Source: Marinobacter bohaiensis (GTDB lineage Bacteria > Pseudomonadota > Gammaproteobacteria > Pseudomonadales > Oleiphilaceae). Taken from it: a stretch of 64,000 nt of DNA. The stretch covers positions 2,108,001-2,172,000 of the forward strand of contig NZ_QGEH01000001.1 in NCBI RefSeq assembly GCF_003258515.1, in the 5' to 3' direction. Each line of letters begins with the position of its first letter. Position 1 is the stretch's first letter. This document shows, piece after piece, positions 49,535-59,303 of this stretch. Under the pieces are notes generated by a model. It was not told the DNA's origin. It made no database searches and was given only the letters and a program-made list of their open reading frames with translations. The translations under genes were made by a program, and so were the position numbers.

Positions 49535-50371
49535 TTATTGGCCGGAATTCTTAAGTTCCTTTTTCAGGCGCTCGATGTCCTTCTTCACGCCTATCTTGTC
49601 GTTCAGCTTCAGGGCCCGCTCGTAGCAGGCGAGCGCGCCGGATGGACCGCCGATGTTATCCAGAATGGAACCTTCAGCCTTGAAAAGCTTCGCCTTTACC
49701 TGGTCGTGCATGTCCGCATTCTCGAACAGTGCACGGCAGCGCTGAACCTGTGCCAGAACCGCTTCCTGGTTCTCGGCTTCCTTGTCCATTTTCAATGCGA
49801 AGTCGGCGACCTCCTCGGCGACGAGTGTCGCGGTGGTCCGCTGGTACCGGTCCGGCGTTTCCAATCCGTGGTTTGCAGCGTACTCGGCGATATCCATGGC
49901 TGTTTCCAGCTCACCTACATCCAGGTACCAGACCATCAGGGTCATCAGCACATCGTCCTGCTGGCCTTTGCCACCTTCCAGAACGCCCTGAACGTAGCTT
50001 TCATAGTTCGGCAGCAGTTCCCGCTTGGCTTCGATCTTGCGCTCGATGCTCTGGATATCAGACAGGCGCCGGACGTCCTCGATGATGGCTGCCTTGTGGA
50101 GCTCGTAGGCGTCACCCTGGGGCCGGGCCGGTGTGGACTGTGAGGCCTCAGCCTTCGCCCGGGCACGGTCGAAGTGCTTTCGGGCAGGGCTGGGTCGGGG
50201 TTTGCCCCCTTCGCCACGGTTGTAGGGGTTGAGCCGCTCCTTGGCCGGGGCTTCTGCCCGTTCCTGGTCTTTGGCCTCGGCCTCCTGCTGGGCCTTTTTC
50301 AGATTCTCGGCCGCAGCCGCCTCACGGGCGGCGCGGATCTGTTCATAGCGCTTCTTCGCTGGGCTGACCAT
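49535..50371 (-). CDS. M: Phage terminase endonuclease subunit gpM
   Basis: A 278-residue gpM homologue, somewhat longer than P2 gpM (247) through a charged N-terminal extension ('NLKKAQQEAEAKDQERAEA'). The core includes 'SPARKHFDRARA', 'PNYESYVQGVLEGGKGQQDDVLMTLMVWYLDVG' and a C-terminal TPR-like repeat. gpM recognises and cuts cos together with gpP. Confidence 0.92.
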   Translation of the reverse strand: MVSPAKKRYEQIRAAREAAAAENLKKAQQEAEAKDQERAEAPAKERLNPYNRGEGGKPRPSPARKHFDRARAKAEASQSTPARPQGDAYELHKAAIIEDVRRLSDIQSIERKIEAKRELLPNYESYVQGVLEGGKGQQDDVLMTLMVWYLDVGELETAMDIAEYAANHGLETPDRYQRTTATLVAEEVADFALKMDKEAENQEAVLAQVQRCRALFENADMHDQVKAKLFKAEGSILDNIGGPSGALACYERALKLNDKIGVKKDIERLKKELKNSGQ

Positions 50372-50380
50372 CAGTCCCCC

Positions 50381-51388
50381 TTACACCTGCGTGATGTTTT
50401 CAACGACTGCGCCGGCACCGAAATCCTCGATCACGTAGGCATCGTTGGAAGACTCGAAGTTCTCGATGCGGTTACGGCGCGGGTTGTCGATGATGTGACG
50501 GCGGCGTCCACCCTGCTGCCAGTAAATGGAAAGGTTCTCCAGGGTGGTGATCATCAGGGTGCCATCCGGAATGTAAGGCACCTGAATGCCCTGCAGGCCG
50601 CCGATGCGCTTCTGGCTCACCAGCAGATCCAGTGCCTGCTGCTCAGTCGGGGCGTTGGACTGGTTGATCAGCGGGAAGTACTTGTCGGACATCAGGGTGC
50701 GGCCGACCAGAACCACCATGTCCGGGCTCTCGCGGTACCAGGGATCGACCATGCTGTTCAGCACGTCGAACACCAGGGCGTCCAGGTTCTTGTAGTCTCC
50801 TGTGTCGCCGATGGTTACCTGGCCAGAGGCGGCGGCCACTTCAGTCAGGACGCGCTCCGGTGACTGCTCGCGATAGTGCTGCAGCCAGCCTTTGTTCACG
50901 TCCTGCAGGAGCGGGTTTGTAACTCGATCAGTAGCAGCTGCAGCGCTGGTACCGTTCCAACCGATCATGATGCGGTCGAGGGCCTGCTGGCGAACGATGG
51001 CATCGCGCAGCATGGCCTGGAAGTTCGGGAACTTCGCCCAGGCATCGATTTTGGAGTAGGGCACGGCGGTGTCGAATTCGGTCAGGAAACACTCGTAGCC
51101 ATTGCCAGTGGTGTCGCTGACGTCGGACGGGGTCCGATCGTTGGCGCTGACGTCGGTACGGCCGGCGATGGTGGAGCCCACGCCCAGGCCAACCTTCTCG
51201 CCTTTGATTTCATCCACACCGATCATGTTGATCCGGCTCAGGAAGTCGCTGGACTCCTGCATGCGACGTTCCAGCGTTTGCTGGACGGTGGGAGTGACCG
51301 CGAAGGTCTCGGCGGCGGATTCGACGCCGTTCAGCTCCGCAATCCGACGACGGAGCTGGTTGAACTGTACTCGGGATTCATTGCGCAT
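50381..51388 (-). CDS. N: Phage major capsid protein gpN
   Basis: A 335-residue HK97-fold capsid protein of the P2 N family: 'FLSRINMIGVDEIKGEKVGLGVG', 'PVVLVGRTLM'-like 'MVVLVGRTLMSDKYFPLINQ' and 'YIPDGTLMITTLENLSIYWQ'. ATG 51388 is chosen since it matches the P2 N start ('MRNESRVQFNQLRRRIAELN'). 13 bases downstream of O. Confidence 0.94.
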   Translation of the reverse strand: MRNESRVQFNQLRRRIAELNGVESAAETFAVTPTVQQTLERRMQESSDFLSRINMIGVDEIKGEKVGLGVGSTIAGRTDVSANDRTPSDVSDTTGNGYECFLTEFDTAVPYSKIDAWAKFPNFQAMLRDAIVRQQALDRIMIGWNGTSAAAATDRVTNPLLQDVNKGWLQHYREQSPERVLTEVAAASGQVTIGDTGDYKNLDALVFDVLNSMVDPWYRESPDMVVLVGRTLMSDKYFPLINQSNAPTEQQALDLLVSQKRIGGLQGIQVPYIPDGTLMITTLENLSIYWQQGGRRRHIIDNPRRNRIENFESSNDAYVIEDFGAGAVVENITQV

Positions 51389-51401
51389 AGTCTGACTTCC
51401 T

Positions 51402-52229
51402 TCAGCAGTCGGTGAGGATTGCGTTTTCGCCACCGGTGGCGGGCGGACGCTGGCTGTGGTTGTGGGGTGACTTCTCCAGCTGGGTTTTCAGTTCGTTGAA
51501 CTGCTGTTCCAGTGCTTCATGGTCCTTCTTCAGCTGGGTGTAATTGCCCTGAGTTTTCTCCAGTTCGCCCCGCAGCTCCTGTGCTTCGGTTACGAACAGG
51601 CCCAGGGTGCTTTCCAGGTCCTTCTTGAAGTCGGCGAACTTGGCGGCGCCGGCTTCCCGGTGTTTGGTGAACAGGGCCTTCACCTTGTCGAAAAGGCTGG
51701 ACTCCTCCGGATCGCTTCCGGATTCGCCAGATGCTTCCTCGCTGAAATCGAACTCGGTTTCCAGGGCCGCGGTGAACAGGTTTTCAGGGCGCTGCTTCCG
51801 GGCGTTGAGCGGGTTGGCCTTGGCTGTGGCGCTGAACTGCAGCATTTCGGTACCGAGAGAAGCGGGGGAATCGGTAACGGCCAGGCCAACCAGGTAGGCT
51901 TCGCCGGTGTCGGAGAACTCCGGATCCACCTCGATGGAGGTGTAGATCTTCTGGCGATCCTTGTTCATGGTGATCAGGTCCTGGGTGGGCTCGATCTCGG
52001 CGTAGAGCTCCAGCTTTCCATCGGCGTTTTCTTCCGTGCGAACGGCATGAACATCACCCAGGGCTTTGAACGGGCCATCGGCGAACATTCCGCGCATGTG
52101 CTCCAGCCAAACCCGGGCACCGTACTTCTGCGGGTTGAAGTTCTTGGCCATCTGCTCGATCCACGCCCGGCTGATAGCCCGGCCATCGGTAGTGGCGCCT
52201 TCGGTGGCCACTCGGAACCATTTTTTCAT
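51402..52229 (-). CDS. O: Phage capsid scaffolding/maturation protease gpO
   Basis: A 275-residue gpO homologue. The N-terminal serine protease part is 'FRVATEGATTDGRAISRAWI', 'NPQKYGARVWLEHMRGMFADG', with the His in 'LEHMRG' and Ser in 'VTDSPASLGTEML'. A long charged scaffolding coiled coil follows from about residue 190. It starts the O-N-M-L-X-lysis block. Confidence 0.94.
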   Translation of the reverse strand: MKKWFRVATEGATTDGRAISRAWIEQMAKNFNPQKYGARVWLEHMRGMFADGPFKALGDVHAVRTEENADGKLELYAEIEPTQDLITMNKDRQKIYTSIEVDPEFSDTGEAYLVGLAVTDSPASLGTEMLQFSATAKANPLNARKQRPENLFTAALETEFDFSEEASGESGSDPEESSLFDKVKALFTKHREAGAAKFADFKKDLESTLGLFVTEAQELRGELEKTQGNYTQLKKDHEALEQQFNELKTQLEKSPHNHSQRPPATGGENAILTDC

Positions 52230-52324
52230 GTTGCCTCTCCAGTGCCTGTTGGGCGATGCTTACTCAGTTGTCGTGCAAGTGCCCTCAGATTCGTGGGAAG
52301 GGCATTCAATGCCAACCTGCCGCC

Positions 52325-52347
52325 TTTGTATCGCCACACTTCACAAA
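52325..52347 (+). promoter_or_regulatory. Candidate Ogr/Delta-type late activator site between O and P
   Basis: TTTGTAT-N10-CACAAA, a palindrome with TTTGT/ACAAA arms, in the 162-base divergent region between O (start 52229) and P (start 52392). It is about 107 bases from the O start, suited for activation of O at about -55, but only about 56 from the P start. Confidence 0.65.
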
Positions 52348-52391
52348 ACACCGCACGCTGAACCCTCGCGCGCAGCCTTTACGCTGGCTGC

Positions 52392-54155
52392 ATGGATAAA
52401 GTCGTCGAATCGGAATACAGAGAACAGTTCGTCTCCGCCCGCACTCTGCTGTGGATGGGGTGGCGACCTTCGCGCATCGCGGAGCACCTGGATGTCAGCC
52501 CGCAGCTGATCAACGCCTGGCGAAAGCGGTTCAAGTGGGACGACGCGCCACCGATGGAGCGGGTGGAGAGCTCGCTGGAATCGCGCATGATCCAGTTGAT
52601 TTTCAAGGACCCGAAGGAAGGGAAGGATTACAAGGAAATCGACCTTCTGGGGCGCCAGTTTGAGCGCCTGGCCAGGGTGCACAAGTACGAGGAGACAGGG
52701 CGGGAATCGGATCTGAACCCGAAGATCCAGGAGCGGAACCGGGCACCCAGGAAGGCGAAGAACGATATCGGCGAGGAAGGTCTGGAACTCATAGAGAAGG
52801 CCTTCGATGAGTCGCTTTTCGACTATCAGCACAAGTGGAAAGTGGCGGGCCTTACCCAGCGGATACGGAACATTCTGAAGTCACGGCAGATCGGTGCAAC
52901 CTGGTACTTTGCCCGGGAAGCGATCGTGGATGCGTTCCACACGGGCAAGAACAAGATCTTCCTCAGTGCCTCGAAGGCCCAGGCTCATGTTTTCCGGCAG
53001 TACATCGTCCAGTTCATCAAGGACACTTGCGGGGTTGAGCTCCGGGGCGATCCGCTGGTGCTGCCCAATGGCGCGACCCTTTATTTTCTCGGTACCAACG
53101 TCCGGACCGCCCAGAGTTACCACGGCGATCTGTACATGGATGAGTACTTCTGGATCCAGAACTTCCAGGAGTTCCGGAAGGTGGCCTCCGGCATGGCCAT
53201 GCACAAGAAGTGGAGCCAGACCTACTTTTCCACACCGTCTGCAATCACCCACGATGCCTATCCGTTCTGGACCGGCGAGCTGTTCAACAAGCGCCGCGCC
53301 AAGGATAAGCGGGTGAGCATCGATACTTCCCACGCTGCGCTGGCCAACGGCATGGCCTGCGGCGATGGCCAATGGCGCCAGATCGTCACGGTGGAAGACG
53401 CCATGGCCGGTGGGTGCGACCTGTTCGATATCGACCAGCTGCGCCTCGAGTACTCCGATGATGAATACGCGAACCTGCTGATGTGCCAGTTTGTGGACGA
53501 CACCCATGCCGTGTTCCCGCTCGCCAAGCTGCAGCGCTGCATGGTGGACAGCTGGGTTGAGTGGCGGGACCTGAAACCATACACCGATCGGCCACTCGGA
53601 GATGGTGCGGTCTGGATCGGTTACGACCCAGCAGGCGGTAGCGAGGATGGCGACGGAGCCGGGGTTGCCGTGGTGTCTCCATCGAGATCCAACCTCAAGC
53701 CTCACCGTGTGATCGAGAAGCAGCGTTTCCGGGGCCTGGACTATGAGCAGCAGGCTGAGGAGATCCGCAAGCTCACCCATCGCTACAACGTGGCCTACAT
53801 CGGGATCGATACGACCGGCCTGGGTGAAGCGGTCGCCGAATTGGTGGAGAAGTTCTTCCCAGCCGTAACCCGGTTCAACTACAGCCCGGATGTGAAGGCC
53901 CGCCTGGTAATCAAAACCCAGAACATCATCGACCGCGGCCGGCTCCAGTTCGATGCCGGCTGGAGCGATATGGCCCAGAGCTTCATGGCGATCCGCCGCG
54001 GGATGACAGATTCCCAACGCCACATCACCTACAAATCCGGCCGTCGTGAAGATACTGGCCACGCCGATCTGGCGTGGGCGGTTATGCACGCATTGGCAAA
54101 CGAACCCCTCGAAGGGCCAACCGAGAAAGGTGGCAGCATGATGGAGATTTATTGA
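52392..54155 (+). CDS. P: Phage terminase ATPase subunit gpP
   Basis: A 587-residue large terminase. The N-terminal helix-turn-helix ('AEHLDVSPQLINAWRKRFKWD') is followed by the ATPase ('ILKSRQIGATWYFAREAI' at the Walker A position, 'GDLYMDEYFWIQNF' at Walker B). A C-terminal RNase H-like nuclease shows 'WIGYDPAGGSEDGDGAGVAV'. It packages DNA with gpM. As in P2 it is divergent from O, and its stop overlaps Q (TGATG). Confidence 0.95.
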   Translation: MDKVVESEYREQFVSARTLLWMGWRPSRIAEHLDVSPQLINAWRKRFKWDDAPPMERVESSLESRMIQLIFKDPKEGKDYKEIDLLGRQFERLARVHKYEETGRESDLNPKIQERNRAPRKAKNDIGEEGLELIEKAFDESLFDYQHKWKVAGLTQRIRNILKSRQIGATWYFAREAIVDAFHTGKNKIFLSASKAQAHVFRQYIVQFIKDTCGVELRGDPLVLPNGATLYFLGTNVRTAQSYHGDLYMDEYFWIQNFQEFRKVASGMAMHKKWSQTYFSTPSAITHDAYPFWTGELFNKRRAKDKRVSIDTSHAALANGMACGDGQWRQIVTVEDAMAGGCDLFDIDQLRLEYSDDEYANLLMCQFVDDTHAVFPLAKLQRCMVDSWVEWRDLKPYTDRPLGDGAVWIGYDPAGGSEDGDGAGVAVVSPSRSNLKPHRVIEKQRFRGLDYEQQAEEIRKLTHRYNVAYIGIDTTGLGEAVAELVEKFFPAVTRFNYSPDVKARLVIKTQNIIDRGRLQFDAGWSDMAQSFMAIRRGMTDSQRHITYKSGRREDTGHADLAWAVMHALANEPLEGPTEKGGSMMEIY

Positions 54156-55138
54156 TGAGCAAACCCCACGTTGAAGCTTTCACCTTCGGTGACCCGGTAC
54201 CGGTGATGGACCGGTACGACATGCTCTACACCGGCTGCTGGATGGCTGGCATGGACTACTACGAACCGCCGGTGGATCAGTCGGCGCTGGCCAAGTCCTA
54301 CCGGGCAACCGCTCACCATGGCAGTGCTCTCCAGGTGAAACGGAACATCCTGGTGAAATCGTTCCAGCCGACGGAATATCTCAGCCGGCAGGACTTCTCC
54401 CGCATGGCGCTGGATTACCTGGTGTTCGGCAACCTCTACGGTGAACAGATCGAGAACCGGCTCGGCAACTTGGTGCGGATCCGGCCCGCACTTGCCAAGT
54501 ATTGCCGCCGTGGCGTTGAGGAGGATCAGTACTGGTGGGTGCACGATTGGGAGCAGAAGCAGGAGTTTCCTCGAGGGAGCATTGTTCACCTGATGGAGCC
54601 CGACATTGACCAGGAGCTCTATGGCGTTCCGGATTACATCGGATCCCTACAATCGGCCTGGTTGAACGAGAGCGCCACGCTGTTTCGCCGGAAGTACTAC
54701 CAGAATGGCAGCCACGCCGGGTTCATCATGTACATGACCGATCCGGCTCAGAAGCAAGAAGACATCGATGCCCTTCGCAAGGCCCTGCGGGAAAGCAAGG
54801 GGCCGGGCAACTTCAAGAACCTGTTCATGTATGCCCCGAACGGGAAGAAAGACGGCATGCAGGTGATCCCGGTCAGTGAAGTCGCGGCCAAGGATGAGTT
54901 CTGGAACATCAAGAACGCCACCCGTGACGACCAGTTGGCCGGCCATCGTGTGCCGCCTCAGCTTATGGGCATCATTCCGACCAACACCAGCGGCTTCGGT
55001 GATTCGGAAAAGGCCGCCCGAGTGTTCGCAGCTAACGAACTGGAGCCACTGCAGGAGCGGCTGCTGGAAATGAACGACATCGTGGGCAGGGAAGTGATCC
55101 GCTTCCGGCCCTACAGCCTGGGCGAACCCAGCGCCTGA
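54155..55138 (+). CDS. Q: Phage portal protein gpQ
   Basis: A 327-residue P2-type portal: 'FTFGDPVPVMDRYDMLYTGC', 'FPRGSIVHLMEPDIDQELYGVPDYIG', 'LFRRKYYQNGSHAGFIMYMTD' and 'RVPPQLMGIIPTNTSGFGD'. ATG 54155 shares its A with the P stop. It is the last structural gene and is followed by a terminator. Confidence 0.95.
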   Translation: MSKPHVEAFTFGDPVPVMDRYDMLYTGCWMAGMDYYEPPVDQSALAKSYRATAHHGSALQVKRNILVKSFQPTEYLSRQDFSRMALDYLVFGNLYGEQIENRLGNLVRIRPALAKYCRRGVEEDQYWWVHDWEQKQEFPRGSIVHLMEPDIDQELYGVPDYIGSLQSAWLNESATLFRRKYYQNGSHAGFIMYMTDPAQKQEDIDALRKALRESKGPGNFKNLFMYAPNGKKDGMQVIPVSEVAAKDEFWNIKNATRDDQLAGHRVPPQLMGIIPTNTSGFGDSEKAARVFAANELEPLQERLLEMNDIVGREVIRFRPYSLGEPSA

Positions 55139-55166
55139 ACCTCTTTCGACGACTGCGTCAGCGTTT

Positions 55167-55191
55167 GGCCACCTTCGGGTGGTCTTTTTTT
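55167..55191 (+). terminator. Rho-independent terminator after Q
   Basis: GGCCACC - TTCG - GGTGGTC, a seven-pair stem (one G-T pair) with a stable TTCG tetraloop, followed by seven T. It lies 29 bases after the Q stop and ends the P-Q transcript. Confidence 0.88.
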
Positions 55192-55244
55192 GTGCCCGAG
55201 ATCTGCCACCCCCCCGGTAGGGGTGCTCACACCCGAAGCTCGCG

Positions 55245-55268
55245 GTCACCCCGCCCCGCCTGCGCGCT
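55245..55268. other. Candidate cos region
   Basis: The minus strand here is very G-rich, with AGGCGGGG (complement of 55254-55261), an eight-base string also in the P2 cohesive end as I remember it (GGCGAGGCGGGG...). It lies directly downstream of Q, where P2 has cos. Sequence similarity is short, so this is a weak call. Confidence 0.35.
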
Positions 55269-55365
55269 CTTGGTACCGAGGTTTTTCAACGGCCAGGAAT
55301 TTCAAACGCGGCATGACTTCTAAGTCATTGATTAGTGGTATACCAGATGCTGAGAAGTAGGGGGG

Positions 55366-55640
55366 GCTTCGGAAAAGTGTAACAACGTAACAAGGCCTAA
55401 AAACGGCTTATAGGTGACTGAAATTATTAGGTAAAACCTGTTACACCCAAAGTGCAACAAAACGTAACGCAAATGCTACATTGTTGATTTTATTAGGGTA
55501 GGGAGTCGCAACTTGTTACGTTCAGTAAGTGTAACAACGTTACGTTTTCACCTTCAAAAGTGTAACAAGTAATTATCAATAAAATCAGATAGCTATAAGC
55601 AAATATTACACTTATTACAGTTGTTACACTTTTCCGAAGC
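55366..55640. repeat. AT-rich region with repeated AAGTGTAACAA motifs, candidate phage origin
   Basis: The motif AAGTGTAACAA occurs at 55375-55385, 55527-55537 and 55558-55568, and inverted at 55621-55631, with further partial GTAAC/GTTAC words between. A perfect 21-bp inverted repeat (55366-55386 and 55620-55640) encloses the block. GC content is far lower than in the flanking genes, and no convincing gene is present. In the circular phage it would lie between Q/cos and attP. Confidence 0.6.
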
Positions 55641-55938
55641 ACTCCTACATTCTGATCCAGCCTGCCCAACGCGCATGCACACACGCGCGTATATCACTCA
55701 AAATATCCGCGCTCTTATAAACGGAAATGCTGAGATCCTGGCTGCGTGAAAGTGAGAGGTGAGCGGGGCAGTCGTTGCCGGTCCAGGGACTCCGTGACCG
55801 CCGGTACAACGTCGACAACGCTATCGTATGTTATTGATAACTGGGGATCTGAATGTGCGCTTGTGAGCGCTAAGAAACGGAGGGGGAAAGCCGTAACGTA
55901 CTGTTTTGAAATGAATAACGTGAATCAGCCGTGGGGCG
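55641..55938. other. Prophage right end, no gene
   Basis: Noncoding sequence between the repeat block and attR. It holds GTCGACAACG at 55811-55820, like the tandem repeats beside int, and some GC/TA alternation near 55672-55695. A frame that crosses attR is only the translated tRNA tail. Confidence 0.5.
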
Positions 55939-56873
<935 letters not shown>

Positions 56874-59297
56874 ATGGACCATAGCGTACACAATAAACTC
56901 GTTTCATTTATCTGGAATATCGCCGACGACTGCCTGCGCGACGTGTATGTGCGAGGAAAGTACCGTGACGTCATACTGCCGATGGTGGTATTGCGTCGCC
57001 TGGATACCTTGCTGGAGCCCACCAAAAAAGCCGTTCTGGACGAGGTCCGATACCAGAAGGAGGAGATGGAATCCACTGAGTTGGACGAAGAACCACTCAA
57101 AGAAGCTTCCGGCTATGTGTTCTACAACGTCTCCAAGTGGACGCTCACCAGCCTGTACAACACCGCCACCAATAATCGGCAGATCCTGCTGGCAAACTTC
57201 GAGGAATACCTCAACGGTTTCAGCCCCAACGTCCATGAAATCATCGAGCGGTTCGAGCTGAAGAGTAAAATCCAGCACATGGCCCACAAGGACGTGCTGT
57301 TGGATGTGGTGGAGAAGTTCGTCTCGCCGAAAATCAACCTCACCCCCAACGACACCGTGGACCCGGATGGCTACAAACTACCTGCGCTATCCAACCTGGG
57401 CATGGGTTATGTGTTTGAAGAGCTGATTCGCAAGTTCAATGAGGAAAATAACGAAGAGGCCGGGGAACACTTCACTCCGCGGGAAGTGATCGAGCTGATG
57501 ACCCACCTGGTGTTTGATCCCATCAAGAATGACTTGCCGCTCACTCTCACTGTGTACGACCCGGCCTGTGGCAGCGGTGGCATGCTCACCGAATCGCAAA
57601 ACTTCATTGAAGAGAAATATCCCTCCGACAACAGGGATATTTACCTCTACGGCAAGGAAATCAACGACGAAACCTACGCCATCTGTAAATCCGACATGAT
57701 GATCAAGGGCAACAACCCGGAAAACATCAAGGTCGGCTCCACCCTGTCCACCGATGAGTTCGCCTCCAGCCGTTTCGACTTCATGCTCTCCAACCCGCCC
57801 TACGGCAAAAGCTGGGCCTCGGAACAGAAGCACATCAAGGATGGCGGCGACGTGATCGACCCGCGCTTCAAGATCAAGCTCCGGGACTACTGGGGCAATG
57901 AAGAAGACTGCGACGCCACCCCGCGCTCCAGCGATGGCCAACTGCTGTTCCTCATGGAAATGGTCAGCAAGATGAAGGACCCGGCCAGTGGCTCCAAGGG
58001 CAGTCGTATCGCCTCGGTCCACAACGGCTCCAGCCTGTTCACCGGCGATGCCGGCGGCGGCGAAAGCAACATCCGCCGCTACCTGATCGAGAACGACTGG
58101 CTGGAAGCCATCGTCCAGTTGCCCAACAACCTGTTCTACAACACCGGCATAACCACCTATATCTGGGTGTTGAACAACAACAAGCCGGAACCGCGCCGTG
58201 GCAAGGTGCAGTTGATCGATGCCAGCCTGCTGTACCGCAAGCTGCGCAAGAACCTGGGCAACAAGAACTGCGAATTCGCCCCGGAGCATATCGAGGCAAT
58301 CACCCGCACCTACCTGGACTGCGCCGCCATCGAGCGGGAGTCGGATGACAACAACGATCCCGTCGACATCGCCAGCCAGGTATTCCGCAACGAAGACTTC
58401 GGTTACCACAAGGTCACCATCGAACGCCCGGACCGCCGCAAGGCCCAGTTCTCCGAAGAGCGCATTGCCGGTCTGCGCTTCGACAAGCAGATCAGCGAAG
58501 TCATGGAGTACCTCTATGCCGAACACGGCGACAAGGTCTACGACAAGAGCGGTCACGGCAAGGACAATAAACAAAGCTTCCTGAAAAGTATCGAAAAGCC
58601 GGTCATGGCCTGGTGTGAAGACAACGACATCAGCCTCAACACCAAGGCCAAAACAAAGCTGCTGGACGTTAAACGCTGGGACAGCCTCAAGGCTCTGGTG
58701 GAAACCGCCCGTGAACTCATGGCCGCCATTGGTGAGGGCGAGTTCAACGACTTCAACCAGTTCAAGCAGCAGGTAGACGTCGAACTTGAGGCCAGAAAGA
58801 TCAAGCTCTCCGCCACCGAGAAGAACGCCATTCTCAATGCTGTGAGCTGGTACGACGAAACCGCCGAAAAGGTGGTCAAGAAAGTCGTCAAAATCAATGG
58901 TGACAAGCTGGATGAACTGCTGCACCGGTACGACTGCACCCAGGATCAACTACCGGACTACGGCCTGTATCCCACCGGTAAAGCCAATGAATACCTCACC
59001 TACGAGCCGTGCTCGGACCTGCGCGACAGCGAATCCATCCCCCTGCTCAAGGACGGCGACAAGCAAGCCATCCACAACTATTTCCAGGAAGAAGTGAAGC
59101 CCCATGTGGAAGAATCCTGGATCAACCTGGATTCCACCAAGATCGGCTACGAAATCAGCTTCAACAAATACTTCTACCGCCACAAACCGCTTCGTTCACT
59201 GGAAGAGGTCGCCCAGGACATTATCAGTCTGGAGCAGAAATCGGAGGGACTGATTGCACAGATTTTGGGTGTGGATGTTCAGCAGGTGCAGGGGTAA
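56874..59297 (+). CDS. hsdM: Type I restriction-modification DNA methyltransferase subunit HsdM
   Basis: An 807-residue N6-adenine methyltransferase. An N-terminal HsdM_N helical domain ('KLVSFIWNIADDCLRDVYVRGKYRDVILPMVVLRRLD') is followed by SAM motif I 'DPACGSGGM' (from Asp229) and catalytic motif IV Asn307-Pro-Pro-Tyr310 ('LSNPPYGKSW'). It is longer than the classical about 500-residue HsdM: roughly 250 extra C-terminal residues ('HRYDCTQDQLPDYGLYPTG', 'GYEISFNKYFYRHKPLRSLEEVAQDI'), a form seen in a large HsdM subgroup. All catalytic motifs are intact. hsdS follows at once. Confidence 0.95.
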   Translation: MDHSVHNKLVSFIWNIADDCLRDVYVRGKYRDVILPMVVLRRLDTLLEPTKKAVLDEVRYQKEEMESTELDEEPLKEASGYVFYNVSKWTLTSLYNTATNNRQILLANFEEYLNGFSPNVHEIIERFELKSKIQHMAHKDVLLDVVEKFVSPKINLTPNDTVDPDGYKLPALSNLGMGYVFEELIRKFNEENNEEAGEHFTPREVIELMTHLVFDPIKNDLPLTLTVYDPACGSGGMLTESQNFIEEKYPSDNRDIYLYGKEINDETYAICKSDMMIKGNNPENIKVGSTLSTDEFASSRFDFMLSNPPYGKSWASEQKHIKDGGDVIDPRFKIKLRDYWGNEEDCDATPRSSDGQLLFLMEMVSKMKDPASGSKGSRIASVHNGSSLFTGDAGGGESNIRRYLIENDWLEAIVQLPNNLFYNTGITTYIWVLNNNKPEPRRGKVQLIDASLLYRKLRKNLGNKNCEFAPEHIEAITRTYLDCAAIERESDDNNDPVDIASQVFRNEDFGYHKVTIERPDRRKAQFSEERIAGLRFDKQISEVMEYLYAEHGDKVYDKSGHGKDNKQSFLKSIEKPVMAWCEDNDISLNTKAKTKLLDVKRWDSLKALVETARELMAAIGEGEFNDFNQFKQQVDVELEARKIKLSATEKNAILNAVSWYDETAEKVVKKVVKINGDKLDELLHRYDCTQDQLPDYGLYPTGKANEYLTYEPCSDLRDSESIPLLKDGDKQAIHNYFQEEVKPHVEESWINLDSTKIGYEISFNKYFYRHKPLRSLEEVAQDIISLEQKSEGLIAQILGVDVQQVQG

Positions 59298-59303
59298 GTG
59301 GTG

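Noticed and set aside
55366-55640. CRISPR array
   Set aside because: Repeats are too short, irregularly spaced and partly inverted, and no cas gene is near.
55493-55684. 63-codon minus-strand frame in the repeat block
   Set aside because: It consists largely of the repeated AT-rich motifs and has no ribosome-binding site.
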